From the NCBI GenBank assembly GCA_964580965.1, contig CAZOLZ010000068.1, forward strand, positions 1-8,722: 8,722 nt of DNA. The letters are read 5' to 3'. The DNA comes from CAIUKX01 sp964580965. Its GTDB lineage: Bacteria > Bacteroidota > Bacteroidia > Flavobacteriales_D > Crocinitomicaceae. The notes beneath the pieces are model-generated. The model saw only the letters and a list, made by a program, of their open reading frames with translations, was not told the origin of the DNA and made no database searches. Below, in pieces: positions 1 through 7,561 of this stretch. Position 1 is the first letter of the stretch; each line of letters opens with the position of its first letter. A program made the position numbers and the translations under genes.

Positions 1-343
1 TAATTTTTTCAAAATCTTTTGAAAGATTTTTTCTTAATTCAACATCAAAACCATTTGCAATAATTCCAGTACATAAAAAATATTTTTCCTCAGTCATGAC
101 GCCAACCAAAATTTCCTTAAGTAGAGAAAAATCATTTGAATACCCATTGACATAACCTAAAACTACCATGACAAAACTATGATATTCTTTAATTTTAAAA
201 ATTGGTCCATTCTCCCCTCTGACAACTAATCCTTCCTGGCTTGAATCAATTATATTTTTAATAAAATATTCTTCAATCTCTTTTCTTGATGAAAGTTCAA
301 ACTCATTCAAATAGTATATTTTTCCATCAGACTTAAAATCTAA
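1..343 (-). CDS. C-terminal half of an ATP-dependent DNA ligase-like protein, partial at the left edge
   Basis: About 114 codons are open from 343 to the window edge, after in-frame stops at 344-346 and 356-358. The translation carries EGLVVR (218-235), which fits nucleotidyltransferase motif IV, then FKIK (about 188-199), which fits motif V. A segment reading VVLGYVNG, SLLKEILVGVM and ANGF then resembles the start of the ligase OB-fold domain. Enzymes of this family seal nicks through a lysine-AMP intermediate. Here the N-terminal half with the KxDG adenylation lysine is absent, because the leucine-rich-repeat gene occupies the place where it should be. The only in-frame ATG lies after motif V, so no ordinary start gives a sensible product. 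The frame is -1 relative to the upstream gene, whose stop overlaps it. It may be a degraded ligase, a domain originally fused to the upstream protein and split by one indel, or, less likely, a frameshift product. The family call rests on motif reading alone. Confidence 0.6.
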
Positions 344-3300
344 TCAATGAATATATTAGAATTTGATTTAATTAAATTAATACCTCCCAAACAAATCGTA
401 TCTAAATTATCTAGTTTGCTAAGTCCATTAAAATCTGAAATTTGTAATTCAATATCATAATTTGCTTTGGATAAAAGTGAAAATTTCTCCAATAAAGAAC
501 AATTTTTAACATTTTCAAGAATCATATTAGATTCATTTGATGATATATTTAAAAATTTCAATTTATTACAGAATGATAGTCCTTCAAAAGAAAAAGAAGC
601 TGAAATATTATTATCTGCTCTTATTTCTAAATCTTCTAGATCTAATAAAAATTTAAGTGAATTAATATTATTTGTTTTACCTTTTGAATTGTAATCACCA
701 TTCAATGATAATTTCAGCTTTTTAATTTTCGTACATTTCTTTAAAAAGTCAATATTTTCAACTTGAGACACATTGATTTCTAACTCCTCCAACTCAGATA
801 AGTGTTCAAAAGCTTTAAGGCTTCCGTCTATGTCAGATAGCCAACCAAGTTCTAAAAACTTTATTTGTGGTAGGTTTTTGAGCCAAATTAAGGAATAATT
901 AGAATCAATTATCTTTAATTTTTGGATCGACGAATTTTTTAAAGCAGCATTAACATTATTTGTGTTTAAATCAAATGCGCTCAAATCAATAGCGAACTGA
1001 TTTAAAGAAGTTAGTTTTTCAATTGGCGGAATTGGATATTTAAATTCATAAGATCTACTGAATAGCATATTTGTTTTAAAACTTGTAATATTATCACGCC
1101 TTAAGGAATCGTGAATTTGTGCTTCTTCCGGACAATGATAAATCAATAAATAAAAGGCGTAATTCAAATATGGTTGAGCTGGACCAGAGCCGGTAAAAAA
1201 TTTATTTGTAACAAAGTTCAAGCTACCATCATTAATTATCTCACAATCAGTTAGCAGAGTTTCATAAAATTCAATGATGTTAATTGACCTCAATAATTCA
1301 ATTCCCATATCAACTTTATCAAAATCTCTTGTTTGTAGTAAAGACTTAATTTTACTAAAGGTTTTTTTATCTTCAGATTTTAATTTCTTATTTGTTACTG
1401 ATGTCTTTTTTGCATCAAAAGGAAAAATTTTATCTATGAATAGTGATTCATTTGTAATTTTATTTTCTGAATTATTAATGAACTCCTCAATAAAACAATC
1501 TATATCAATAATTCTTACTCCTAATTCATCAGCAAGAATCTTTTTTTTGGGCCCTATTTTAGAACCACCTAAAATTAAAAATGTATTAGAAGTTACAGAT
1601 GATGATGGCTTTCCCCCTTTGCTTGAAATTAATTCTTTTAATTCGTTACGTGAATAGTTGTCAAAAACTCCTGTCACGACAACCGATTTATTCTCTAGTG
1701 AAAGTATATCAGAGTTTATTTCTGACGATTCTTTTATCAACATCATATCTAAAGGTCTATTACATTCCTCCACGCTAGTATTTACTGAAAAGAATGAATT
1801 GTTTGCTGAAGCTGTATAAAACTCCCCTGTTAACTTCCCTTCTCTTATATCAATTAAAAATGAAAAACTACCATCAGGGAATAATCCTTCTTGATCTCCA
1901 ACTGATTCTACTATTTCATAAAGAGATATCATATTTTTTGGTCTGTAATGGGATGCATATTTATGAACTAAAACTTGACCGGAAAAAACATCTTCTTTGT
2001 AATAAAATTTTCCATCTTCAGAATTATAACTAATTGATTTAGCAAATAAACAAAGACCTTTTTTAACATAATTATTTCCCTTTTGATCATAAAAACCAAT
2101 TATTTTATCGAATTCATCATCAACATATTTGTACTCTAACATTGTAGAGCCAATATTAACAAAAGATTTTAAAGCGTTATCGAAAATTTGATCAGAAGAC
2201 TTAGCATTAAAATAAAAACACTTGCTCGATCCGTGTTTTAAGCCGTCAACCATTTCATAATCTTCACCAACTACTCGTTTATTTGAAAATGGTATTGTTG
2301 TAGTATAATACATTATACCATTAAATGGTTCTCCCATATAATGTGAAACAATACCAATATCAGTTATATCATTTCCATTCACAGTCTTAAAACCTTCTTC
2401 TTCTTTTTGAATTTCACTTGAGTTTATAGATTCTATATTCAAACTGCTTCTCCAATATGGAGATATATTTAATATTTTTAAATTATTTGGCCGTGTAATA
2501 CCATTAATACTATGAATATTAGCATTGATGGAATAAGGAAATCCACCATCAATTTTTAAATCTGTAAGTTCGGTACATGAATTTAGTTCAGATAAATCAT
2601 AATTATTACAAGTGTCTGTAAATTTCAAACAAAGCTTTTTTAAATTTTTACATTTACCAATGTGTGAAATTCTAAAATCTTGTTCAATAAGGCCAATATT
2701 TAATTCTTTTAAATTTTGTAAATATGATATGGCTTCAATATTTTTAATTTTTAATTTTGAGCCATAAGAGGAGCCACTTAGTTCTAGTGTTAGTTTCTCT
2801 AATTTTTTACAACTTGATAGAAAATTAATATTTTCTAGCTTCCCTCCTGAATTTAAATTTAGGCATTTCAAATTAACAAGACTTTGAAAACTATCAAGAT
2901 CGCTGATGGTATCATTTGAGTATGAGCTCATGTATAAATCTAAATATTCCAATTGAGGCATTTCTGATAAAAATTTTAAAGACCCTTCGAAATCATTACA
3001 TATTAATTTTGTTATGCTTTTGTTTATGAATAAACTAGAATCAAATCTGTTAGGATTACTTATCTTAAGCTCTTTCAGATGAATAAAGCGACTCAAATCA
3101 GGTGTTTTGTGATAACTGTAATCATGTTTAAAAGATATTGATGTTAAATCAATTTCGTTGATATTTTTATTTCTAATGGAATCATCAATTCTAATATTAT
3201 CATCTTCAGGGACATTGGCAATAATTCTTAACAAGGCATAATTTAAGAACGGTTGGGCTGGACCATTACCAGTAAATAGTTTATTTGTAACGAGCTTAGT

Positions 3301-5016
3301 TATTTTATCATTATAGTTATCTAGAGTGATTTCTAATTTACATCCATCAAGCAAAGAGTTATAAATACTAGCTTTATTCAATGAAATTAATAGTTCAACC
3401 CCAAGGTCAATCTTTTCATTATCTCTTGAGATAATTAACTTTTTAATTTTTGAAAAAGTCTTCTTATCGTCAGTTGATAAATTAGCAGTAGAAGTATCAA
3501 CCTTTCTTTCTTTAGGTTTTAAATTCAAAAATGGATTATATTCTTTGATGTTAAATGAACTAGCTCCTTTAAACATAGTTCTTGATTTTGGTAATTTTTC
3601 ATTTAATTTCCAATTTCTTAAATTTTGATTAAATGAGATTGCATCTTGAAATAACCCTTTCATTTGAATTACATTACTAACATCCCAACCACTTATATCC
3701 TGATTAAATGATGTGGCACCCATAAACATTTCTGACATATTTATCACACTACTTACGTCCCAACTGCTTATATCTTGATTAAAAGCAATAGCTTCTCTAA
3801 ACATGTTTTTCATGCTCGAAATACCAGAATTATCATTAGACTGGCTCGATGTGGGTTTTAACTTCCAATTTCCGATAGGAGAATTAAATGATGTAGCCCC
3901 ATAAAACATATCCTCAACCCAGGAAAGTGAGCTAATATTCCATCCATTAAGATCTTGATTAAAAACAGTAGCTTCTCTAAACATACCACCCATATTACCT
4001 ACTTTACTAACATTCCAATTCCCAATTGGTTGATTAAAAGCTGTAGCTTCTCTAAACATATTTTCCATGCTTTCTACATTACTTACATCCCAATTTTCAA
4101 TGGGCTGATTAAAAGATGTGGGATTATTTTTTACTGTATTTTCTGTTGAATATGTTTCAACTAAAGCGTCTTTTCTACCACCACTAAACATATGAACCAT
4201 AGTTGTTACATTGCTAACATTCCAATTGCTTATATCTTGATTAAAAGATGTAGCACCACTAAACATATAATCCATGTTTTCTACATTTCCCACATTCCAA
4301 TTACCAATAGGTTGATTAAAAGATGATGAACCTGCCCTGCGATATTCATAAGAACCTACAAATGCCTTTATACCAATTGCTTCTGTATCACTAAACATTC
4401 CACACATATTTTTTACATTACTCACATTCCAATTTCCAATAGATTGATTAAAGGATACGGCACCACTAAACATATGAGACATATTTTCTACATTACTTAC
4501 ATCCCAAGTACTAATATCCTGATTAAATGATGTGGCACCCATGAACATTTCTGACATATTCTTTACATTGCTAACATCCCAGTTGCTGATATCCTGATTA
4601 AAATATGTTTTCCCAATGTGGTAGCTTCCTACATACTTTGAGCTTTTAAACATTCCATGCATTGATTCTACCATACTTGTATCCCAATTGCTGATATCCT
4701 GATTAAATTCTGGCCATCCGCAAAACACCTCCTCCATTGTTAAAACATTACTAGTATCCCAATTGGTAAGGTCTTCACTATAGTCTGAAGGAACAGCAGA
4801 TTGACCATACGATTGTATTTCAAATAAACCATTTAGACTAGTTAATTTAGTTGTAACGACTCTATTTAAAGGATATTCCTTTGAACTAATTATCTTTTTT
4901 ATATCAGAGACACTTCGCGCAACGTAATATTTTTCGCCGTTTAACTCATAAACTTTACCGCGCTTTGCCTCATCATTAGCTACAACAGTTATTCCGTTTT
5001 CATGTAGATATATCAT
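340..5016 (-). CDS. Giant intracellular mosaic protein: BspA/DUF285 repeats, duplicated LRR module, MORN-like segment, BRCT domain
   Basis: This 1558-residue protein is probably a scaffold or recognition subunit for the ATPase and vWA proteins encoded before it. Residues 1-75 form a small N-terminal domain of the type that often precedes BspA repeats. Residues 79-500 hold about 14 repeats of the form FNQDISNWDVSNVxxMxxMF (DUF285/BspA-like). Residues 515-630 and 1214-1325 are two copies of a module containing FTGxGPAQPxLNYA, and each leads into irregular leucine-rich repeats (about 645-865 and 1335-1545). Residues 893-935 contain GEPFNGIMYY and DGLKHG, resembling MORN variants. Residues 1105-1180 form a BRCT domain (VVVTGVFD, SSKGGKPSSSVTSNTFLILGG). 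No signal peptide or membrane segment is visible, unlike surface BspA proteins, so I infer a cytoplasmic location. The ATG lies 4 bp after the vWA gene stop, suggesting translational coupling. The stop falls inside the frame of a ligase-like segment, so the C-terminus may be artificially or evolutionarily truncated. Confidence 0.9.
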   Translation of the reverse strand: MIYLHENGITVVANDEAKRGKVYELNGEKYYVARSVSDIKKIISSKEYPLNRVVTTKLTSLNGLFEIQSYGQSAVPSDYSEDLTNWDTSNVLTMEEVFCGWPEFNQDISNWDTSMVESMHGMFKSSKYVGSYHIGKTYFNQDISNWDVSNVKNMSEMFMGATSFNQDISTWDVSNVENMSHMFSGAVSFNQSIGNWNVSNVKNMCGMFSDTEAIGIKAFVGSYEYRRAGSSSFNQPIGNWNVGNVENMDYMFSGATSFNQDISNWNVSNVTTMVHMFSGGRKDALVETYSTENTVKNNPTSFNQPIENWDVSNVESMENMFREATAFNQPIGNWNVSKVGNMGGMFREATVFNQDLNGWNISSLSWVEDMFYGATSFNSPIGNWKLKPTSSQSNDNSGISSMKNMFREAIAFNQDISSWDVSSVINMSEMFMGATSFNQDISGWDVSNVIQMKGLFQDAISFNQNLRNWKLNEKLPKSRTMFKGASSFNIKEYNPFLNLKPKERKVDTSTANLSTDDKKTFSKIKKLIISRDNEKIDLGVELLISLNKASIYNSLLDGCKLEITLDNYNDKITKLVTNKLFTGNGPAQPFLNYALLRIIANVPEDDNIRIDDSIRNKNINEIDLTSISFKHDYSYHKTPDLSRFIHLKELKISNPNRFDSSLFINKSITKLICNDFEGSLKFLSEMPQLEYLDLYMSSYSNDTISDLDSFQSLVNLKCLNLNSGGKLENINFLSSCKKLEKLTLELSGSSYGSKLKIKNIEAISYLQNLKELNIGLIEQDFRISHIGKCKNLKKLCLKFTDTCNNYDLSELNSCTELTDLKIDGGFPYSINANIHSINGITRPNNLKILNISPYWRSSLNIESINSSEIQKEEEGFKTVNGNDITDIGIVSHYMGEPFNGIMYYTTTIPFSNKRVVGEDYEMVDGLKHGSSKCFYFNAKSSDQIFDNALKSFVNIGSTMLEYKYVDDEFDKIIGFYDQKGNNYVKKGLCLFAKSISYNSEDGKFYYKEDVFSGQVLVHKYASHYRPKNMISLYEIVESVGDQEGLFPDGSFSFLIDIREGKLTGEFYTASANNSFFSVNTSVEECNRPLDMMLIKESSEINSDILSLENKSVVVTGVFDNYSRNELKELISSKGGKPSSSVTSNTFLILGGSKIGPKKKILADELGVRIIDIDCFIEEFINNSENKITNESLFIDKIFPFDAKKTSVTNKKLKSEDKKTFSKIKSLLQTRDFDKVDMGIELLRSINIIEFYETLLTDCEIINDGSLNFVTNKFFTGSGPAQPYLNYAFYLLIYHCPEEAQIHDSLRRDNITSFKTNMLFSRSYEFKYPIPPIEKLTSLNQFAIDLSAFDLNTNNVNAALKNSSIQKLKIIDSNYSLIWLKNLPQIKFLELGWLSDIDGSLKAFEHLSELEELEINVSQVENIDFLKKCTKIKKLKLSLNGDYNSKGKTNNINSLKFLLDLEDLEIRADNNISASFSFEGLSFCNKLKFLNISSNESNMILENVKNCSLLEKFSLLSKANYDIELQISDFNGLSKLDNLDTICLGGINLIKSNSNIFID
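1042..1377 (-). repeat. Second copy of the duplicated module at the head of LRR block 2
   Basis: Residues 1214-1325 begin EDKKTFSKIKSLL and include TRDFDKVDMGIELLRS, FTGSGPAQPYLNYA and EEAQIHDSLRRDNI. These align along their length with the first copy at residues 515-630, with no large gap beyond a short loop. The copy follows the BRCT domain and precedes the second leucine-rich-repeat block, so cap plus LRR is duplicated as a unit. The copies are clearly diverged, which indicates an old duplication. Confidence 0.75.
1477..1704 (-). other. BRCT domain within the mosaic protein
   Basis: Residues about 1105-1180 read LENKSVVVTGVFDNYSR, then ELKELISSKGGKPSSSVT, then NTFLILGG and IIDIDCFIEEF. 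This matches the BRCT order: strand VVVTG, helix with the GG turn, strand ending LILGG, and a final helix with an aromatic residue. It resembles the BRCT domain at the C-terminus of bacterial NAD-dependent DNA ligases. Bacterial BRCT domains mostly occur in DNA repair or replication proteins and bind DNA ends, nicks or partner proteins. The domain sits between the two LRR modules. Confidence 0.8.
3127..3474 (-). repeat. First copy of the duplicated module (DKKTFSKIK...GPAQP) at the head of LRR block 1
   Basis: Residues 515-630 begin DDKKTFSKIKKLI and continue through SRDNEKIDLGVELL, FTGNGPAQPFLNYALL and EDDNIRIDDSIRNKNINEIDL. This looks like an alpha-helical cap that flows into the leucine-rich repeats beginning near residue 645. 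A second copy lies at residues 1214-1325. I recognise the pattern from LRR proteins of related bacteria but know no established function. Confidence 0.75.
3517..4782 (-). repeat. Array of about 14 BspA/DUF285-type repeats within the mosaic gene
   Basis: Each unit encodes about 25 residues with the pattern FNQ(D/P)I(S/G)NW(D/N)VSNV..M..MF. Units 2, 5 and 7 carry longer insertions of roughly 13-24 residues directly after the MF position. Units 10, 11 and 14 are degenerate, with sequences such as NGWNISSLSW and NWKLNEKL in place of the core. Repeats of this type form solenoids used for binding. Two units share a 47-bp stretch with one mismatch (3695-3741 and 4514-4560), which points to duplication or gene conversion inside the array. 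Confidence 0.85.
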
Positions 5017-5020
5017 AATA

Positions 5021-6262
5021 TTAATTGTTTAATTTAACTGCTTTCCCATATTTCAAGTGGGGTCCCAATTCTCCATCAGGTGTTATAATCCAAAACACTT
5101 TACATCTTGGCTTTTTTGTTGGTGTATTAGCGTATCCATCAGTTAAATAAATACACCCATCATATTTTACACTTCTGTCTCTATTTATATATTCAAAAAC
5201 AGGATCAAAATCAGTACTTCCACGACCATGAATAAATTTAGGAAATTTTCCTTTATAATCATAAGTCCTCTGAACCTGATTATCACATTCTATTATTTCA
5301 AGTTCAGCACCTGAAATCCACATAGCATGAATTTCGTTGAAGAAGGTACTAAAATGATCAACAGAAATAGATCCTGAAGTATCAACAGCAACAGCCATTT
5401 TTTGGCTTCTTACAATTTTATTTCCAGGTCTTGTACCAAATCTTTTACTTATCCTTTTTGAAGTGAAATGAATTTTAGTTTTTCTACTACTCGATGAATA
5501 AATCTTCAAAGCTCTTTTCCAGTTTATTTTAGGTTTTCTTTTCTCGACAATAAGTTGTATTAATTGCTTTATTGAAGTTGGTAAATAACCATATTGTTTT
5601 GATGAAATTCTATCTTTTGTCTGAACTATTATTCTATCTAACTCTGCTTCAGCATGCTCTGAAATCAAGCTCTCTTCTGCTAACCCCCATTTAGAATGAT
5701 CACTATGAGAAGTTCCTCCTAATATTCTTCTAAGATTTTCTGCACTTTTTGAAGGAAATTTTTTTGTATCATTTTCCTTTGTAATTTCTCCACCTACTTT
5801 TGTTTGCCTATCTAATTGTTTTTTAAATTTAACTATTTTGTCATAATACCACTCAACAGTTTGATTTTCCGGTAATTTTAATTCTGGGAATGAAGATAGT
5901 TTGACAGCTGAATCAGGTAAATTCCATTTTCCTATAAATTGATTCACCACTAAATCAGCTGCAATATTGAATAATTTAGCATCATATTTAGTTTTGTCAA
6001 ACCTAAATAAATGCTTATAGATTAAATGAAGGGTTTCATGTTTTATAACAGCAACTCTCGAAGAAAAAGTGGTTAACTCTTTGAGAAAAAATTCTTCATT
6101 TATATATAAAGTTATTTTAGTACCATTTAAGCCAACTGCAGCTGTAGGAATTTCATTTGAAACTTTTCTTACTATAGCACTTAAAAAATGAGCATAATAA
6201 GGTTCATCAACTAACATTCTAATGATGCATCTAGAAATTTCATCGCGAATATTTTTTCCCAT
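5021..6262 (-). CDS. DUF2201-type protein: HExxH metallopeptidase-like N-terminus plus C-terminal vWA domain, partner of the MoxR ATPase
   Basis: The 413-residue protein has two parts. The N-terminal region carries VIKHETLHLIYKH (HExxH at residues 75-79), followed by NIAADLVVNQ (99-107), the pattern of the putative metallopeptidase domain found in vWA-like DUF2201 proteins. A charged linker of about residues 145-280 follows. The C-terminal vWA domain shows MIDAS metal-site residues in AVDTSGSIS (292-300), GRGSTDF (346-352) and LTDGYA (373-378). vWA proteins of this sort typically pair with MoxR AAA+ ATPases and act as adaptors in metal- or ATP-dependent protein remodelling. Proteolytic activity is possible but unproven. 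No signal peptide is seen. The start lies 15 bp after the ATPase stop, and the stop lies 4 bp before the mosaic gene, consistent with one operon. The family call is firm; substrate and pathway are unknown. Confidence 0.9.
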   Translation of the reverse strand: MGKNIRDEISRCIIRMLVDEPYYAHFLSAIVRKVSNEIPTAAVGLNGTKITLYINEEFFLKELTTFSSRVAVIKHETLHLIYKHLFRFDKTKYDAKLFNIAADLVVNQFIGKWNLPDSAVKLSSFPELKLPENQTVEWYYDKIVKFKKQLDRQTKVGGEITKENDTKKFPSKSAENLRRILGGTSHSDHSKWGLAEESLISEHAEAELDRIIVQTKDRISSKQYGYLPTSIKQLIQLIVEKRKPKINWKRALKIYSSSSRKTKIHFTSKRISKRFGTRPGNKIVRSQKMAVAVDTSGSISVDHFSTFFNEIHAMWISGAELEIIECDNQVQRTYDYKGKFPKFIHGRGSTDFDPVFEYINRDRSVKYDGCIYLTDGYANTPTKKPRCKVFWIITPDGELGPHLKYGKAVKLNN

Positions 6263-6277
6263 TTTTTTACTTTAATA

Positions 6278-7396
6278 TCACATTGCGTCAATTAAAAATT
6301 TTGCAAGTCTCTCATCCCGCAACATTTTTTTAATATCAATATCAGAAGATTTTAATAAATCCATGTATAAACTCATTGATAAATCTTTAGGTAAACATTC
6401 TAAAAGAAAAAACTTTATCAAATTTTCAGTATGGTTTTCAAGAATTTTATAACTAGGCGAAGTTATGTGTAAATATAACCTTGTAGTAATAGTTGAAAGT
6501 CTATCAGTTCTATTTTCGCCTTCACTATCTTTAGAAAGAGATTCTAAATTCTTTTTGATTTCATCAAAATTTTCTGAACTTAAAATTGATTCTGGCTCTA
6601 TTAATTTTTGTAAGTCATCATTTACAAAATTTATAAAAGAACTAGCTGAAACTTCATCTAACGTACTTAGTGCAAGGGAAAGTACTATTTCTGTATTTTC
6701 TTTTAGATTATCAATTCCTTTGATTAAACTAAAAAACTGAGTTAAACTCCTTGGAGTAGTTCTATTTGTATTTACCAGCTCGGGGTAAGTCAAAACAAAT
6801 GAAATACCCCTGCTATCAACACCTGATTTAACAGCCCATTCTGCCCACGCCTTTGGATTAAATATCAAAGTGGTGTGAAGCATTCTTGTGAGCATAGCAT
6901 CATCCATTGGAGTAACTGAATAATCAGCACCCTCAGGATTAGCAGTTGCCACAATTTGCCACTTGTATGGTAATTTCCAAGATGACAGTTCAAAATTCTG
7001 GAGTAATTGCATACAACCCCTTAATATTCTATCATCAGCACGATTAATATCATCAATCAATAAAATTCCAGGCCCTTCATTAGAGGGGACCCAATCAGGG
7101 GGACTGTAGACTGTAGTTTTTTTCCCTTTTTCATCTTCTACTACATTAGGCATGCCATGAAGATCACCCATTTCTTCAAATTGAGCAGGAGCAATATACT
7201 TAAACTTCCATCCTCTTTCACTTGCATAATCTTCTACCATTTGGGTTTTTCCTAAGCCATGAGTTCCCCAAATACAGATAGGAGTTGGTCTTTCAGTACC
7301 ATCAAATATTTCTAAGTTATTTTCAAATATAAAATTTAAAATATTTTTTATCTCAATTGAATCTCCTTTAGGACCGTACTGAATAATTTCACTCAT
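6278..7396 (-). CDS. MoxR-type AAA+ ATPase
   Basis: A 372-residue ATPase of the MoxR class, cytoplasmic, probably an oligomeric chaperone-like motor. Walker A is GTHGLGKT (residues 44-51). Walker B is ILLIDDINRA (111-120), with DD where many MoxR proteins have DE. Sensor 1 lies in VATANPEG (149-156). MDDAMLTRM (164-172) contains a probable arginine finger, and TTPRSL (213-218) contains the sensor 2 arginine. The helical C-terminal region (about 220-372) is poorly conserved. It is the first gene of a tight cluster with the vWA protein and the large repeat protein, the usual MoxR-vWA pairing. The ATG at 7396 is preceded by an A-rich leader without a clear Shine-Dalgarno, normal for Bacteroidota. 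I see no convincing promoter in the 165 bp upstream. Confidence 0.93.
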   Translation of the reverse strand: MSEIIQYGPKGDSIEIKNILNFIFENNLEIFDGTERPTPICIWGTHGLGKTQMVEDYASERGWKFKYIAPAQFEEMGDLHGMPNVVEDEKGKKTTVYSPPDWVPSNEGPGILLIDDINRADDRILRGCMQLLQNFELSSWKLPYKWQIVATANPEGADYSVTPMDDAMLTRMLHTTLIFNPKAWAEWAVKSGVDSRGISFVLTYPELVNTNRTTPRSLTQFFSLIKGIDNLKENTEIVLSLALSTLDEVSASSFINFVNDDLQKLIEPESILSSENFDEIKKNLESLSKDSEGENRTDRLSTITTRLYLHITSPSYKILENHTENLIKFFLLECLPKDLSMSLYMDLLKSSDIDIKKMLRDERLAKFLIDAM

Positions 7397-7442
7397 TTTA
7401 TTTATTTAATTTTATGGTTAGTTTAATATTAATTATCAAATG

Positions 7443-7535
7443 CTAATCTTTTTCTTTCCAATTATAACCTTCATCTTTTAAATCCCTCAATAAAGTTGTT
7501 GATTCGGATTCAAAATTTTGTGCTTTTTGTGGCAC
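7443..7535 (-). CDS. Possible short ORF or gene remnant, 30 residues
   Basis: Between the small membrane protein gene and the ATPase gene, a frame is open from 7544 (after a stop at 7545-7547) to the TAG at 7443-7445. A GTG at 7533-7535 would give 30 residues ending in LLRDLKDEGYNWKEKD. The composition is protein-like: charged, amphipathic, with a conserved-looking Gly-Tyr-Asn-Trp end. No ATG or ribosome binding site supports translation. It may be the surviving tail of a deleted gene, or chance. I do not recognise a family. Confidence 0.25.
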   Translation of the reverse strand: MPQKAQNFESESTTLLRDLKDEGYNWKEKD

Positions 7536-7561
7536 GATATTGAACTAAAGATATTGTGAGT

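Noticed and set aside
320..334. KSDG just before the ligase-like segment as motif I
   Set aside because: It is only about 33 residues before EGLVVR, whereas motif I normally lies well over 100 residues before motif IV.
467..694. Plus-strand open frame of 75 codons
   Set aside because: It is antisense to the second LRR block and its translation mirrors low-complexity AT-rich coding sequence; the minus strand is clearly coding.
1274..1657. Plus-strand open frame of 127 codons
   Set aside because: It is antisense to the BRCT domain and the second module copy, which show recognisable motifs on the minus strand.
1794..2033. Plus-strand open frame of 79 codons
   Set aside because: It is antisense to the MORN-like region of the mosaic gene, with no motif or start support.
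2544..2560. KIDGG in the mosaic protein (residues 821-825) as a ligase KxDG adenylation motif
   Set aside because: It lies inside a leucine-rich repeat, about 775 residues before motif IV, with none of the surrounding ligase sequence.
3955..4149. Plus-strand open frame with regular repeats
   Set aside because: Its periodicity is only the shadow of the DUF285 repeats on the other strand.
3517..4782. CRISPR-like or tandem DNA repeat array
   Set aside because: The periodicity is about 75 bp, stays in frame and encodes DUF285 units, with no conserved non-coding repeat and spacer structure.
6465..6740. Plus-strand open frame of 91 codons
   Set aside because: It is antisense to the C-terminal helical region of the ATPase gene and carries no motif.
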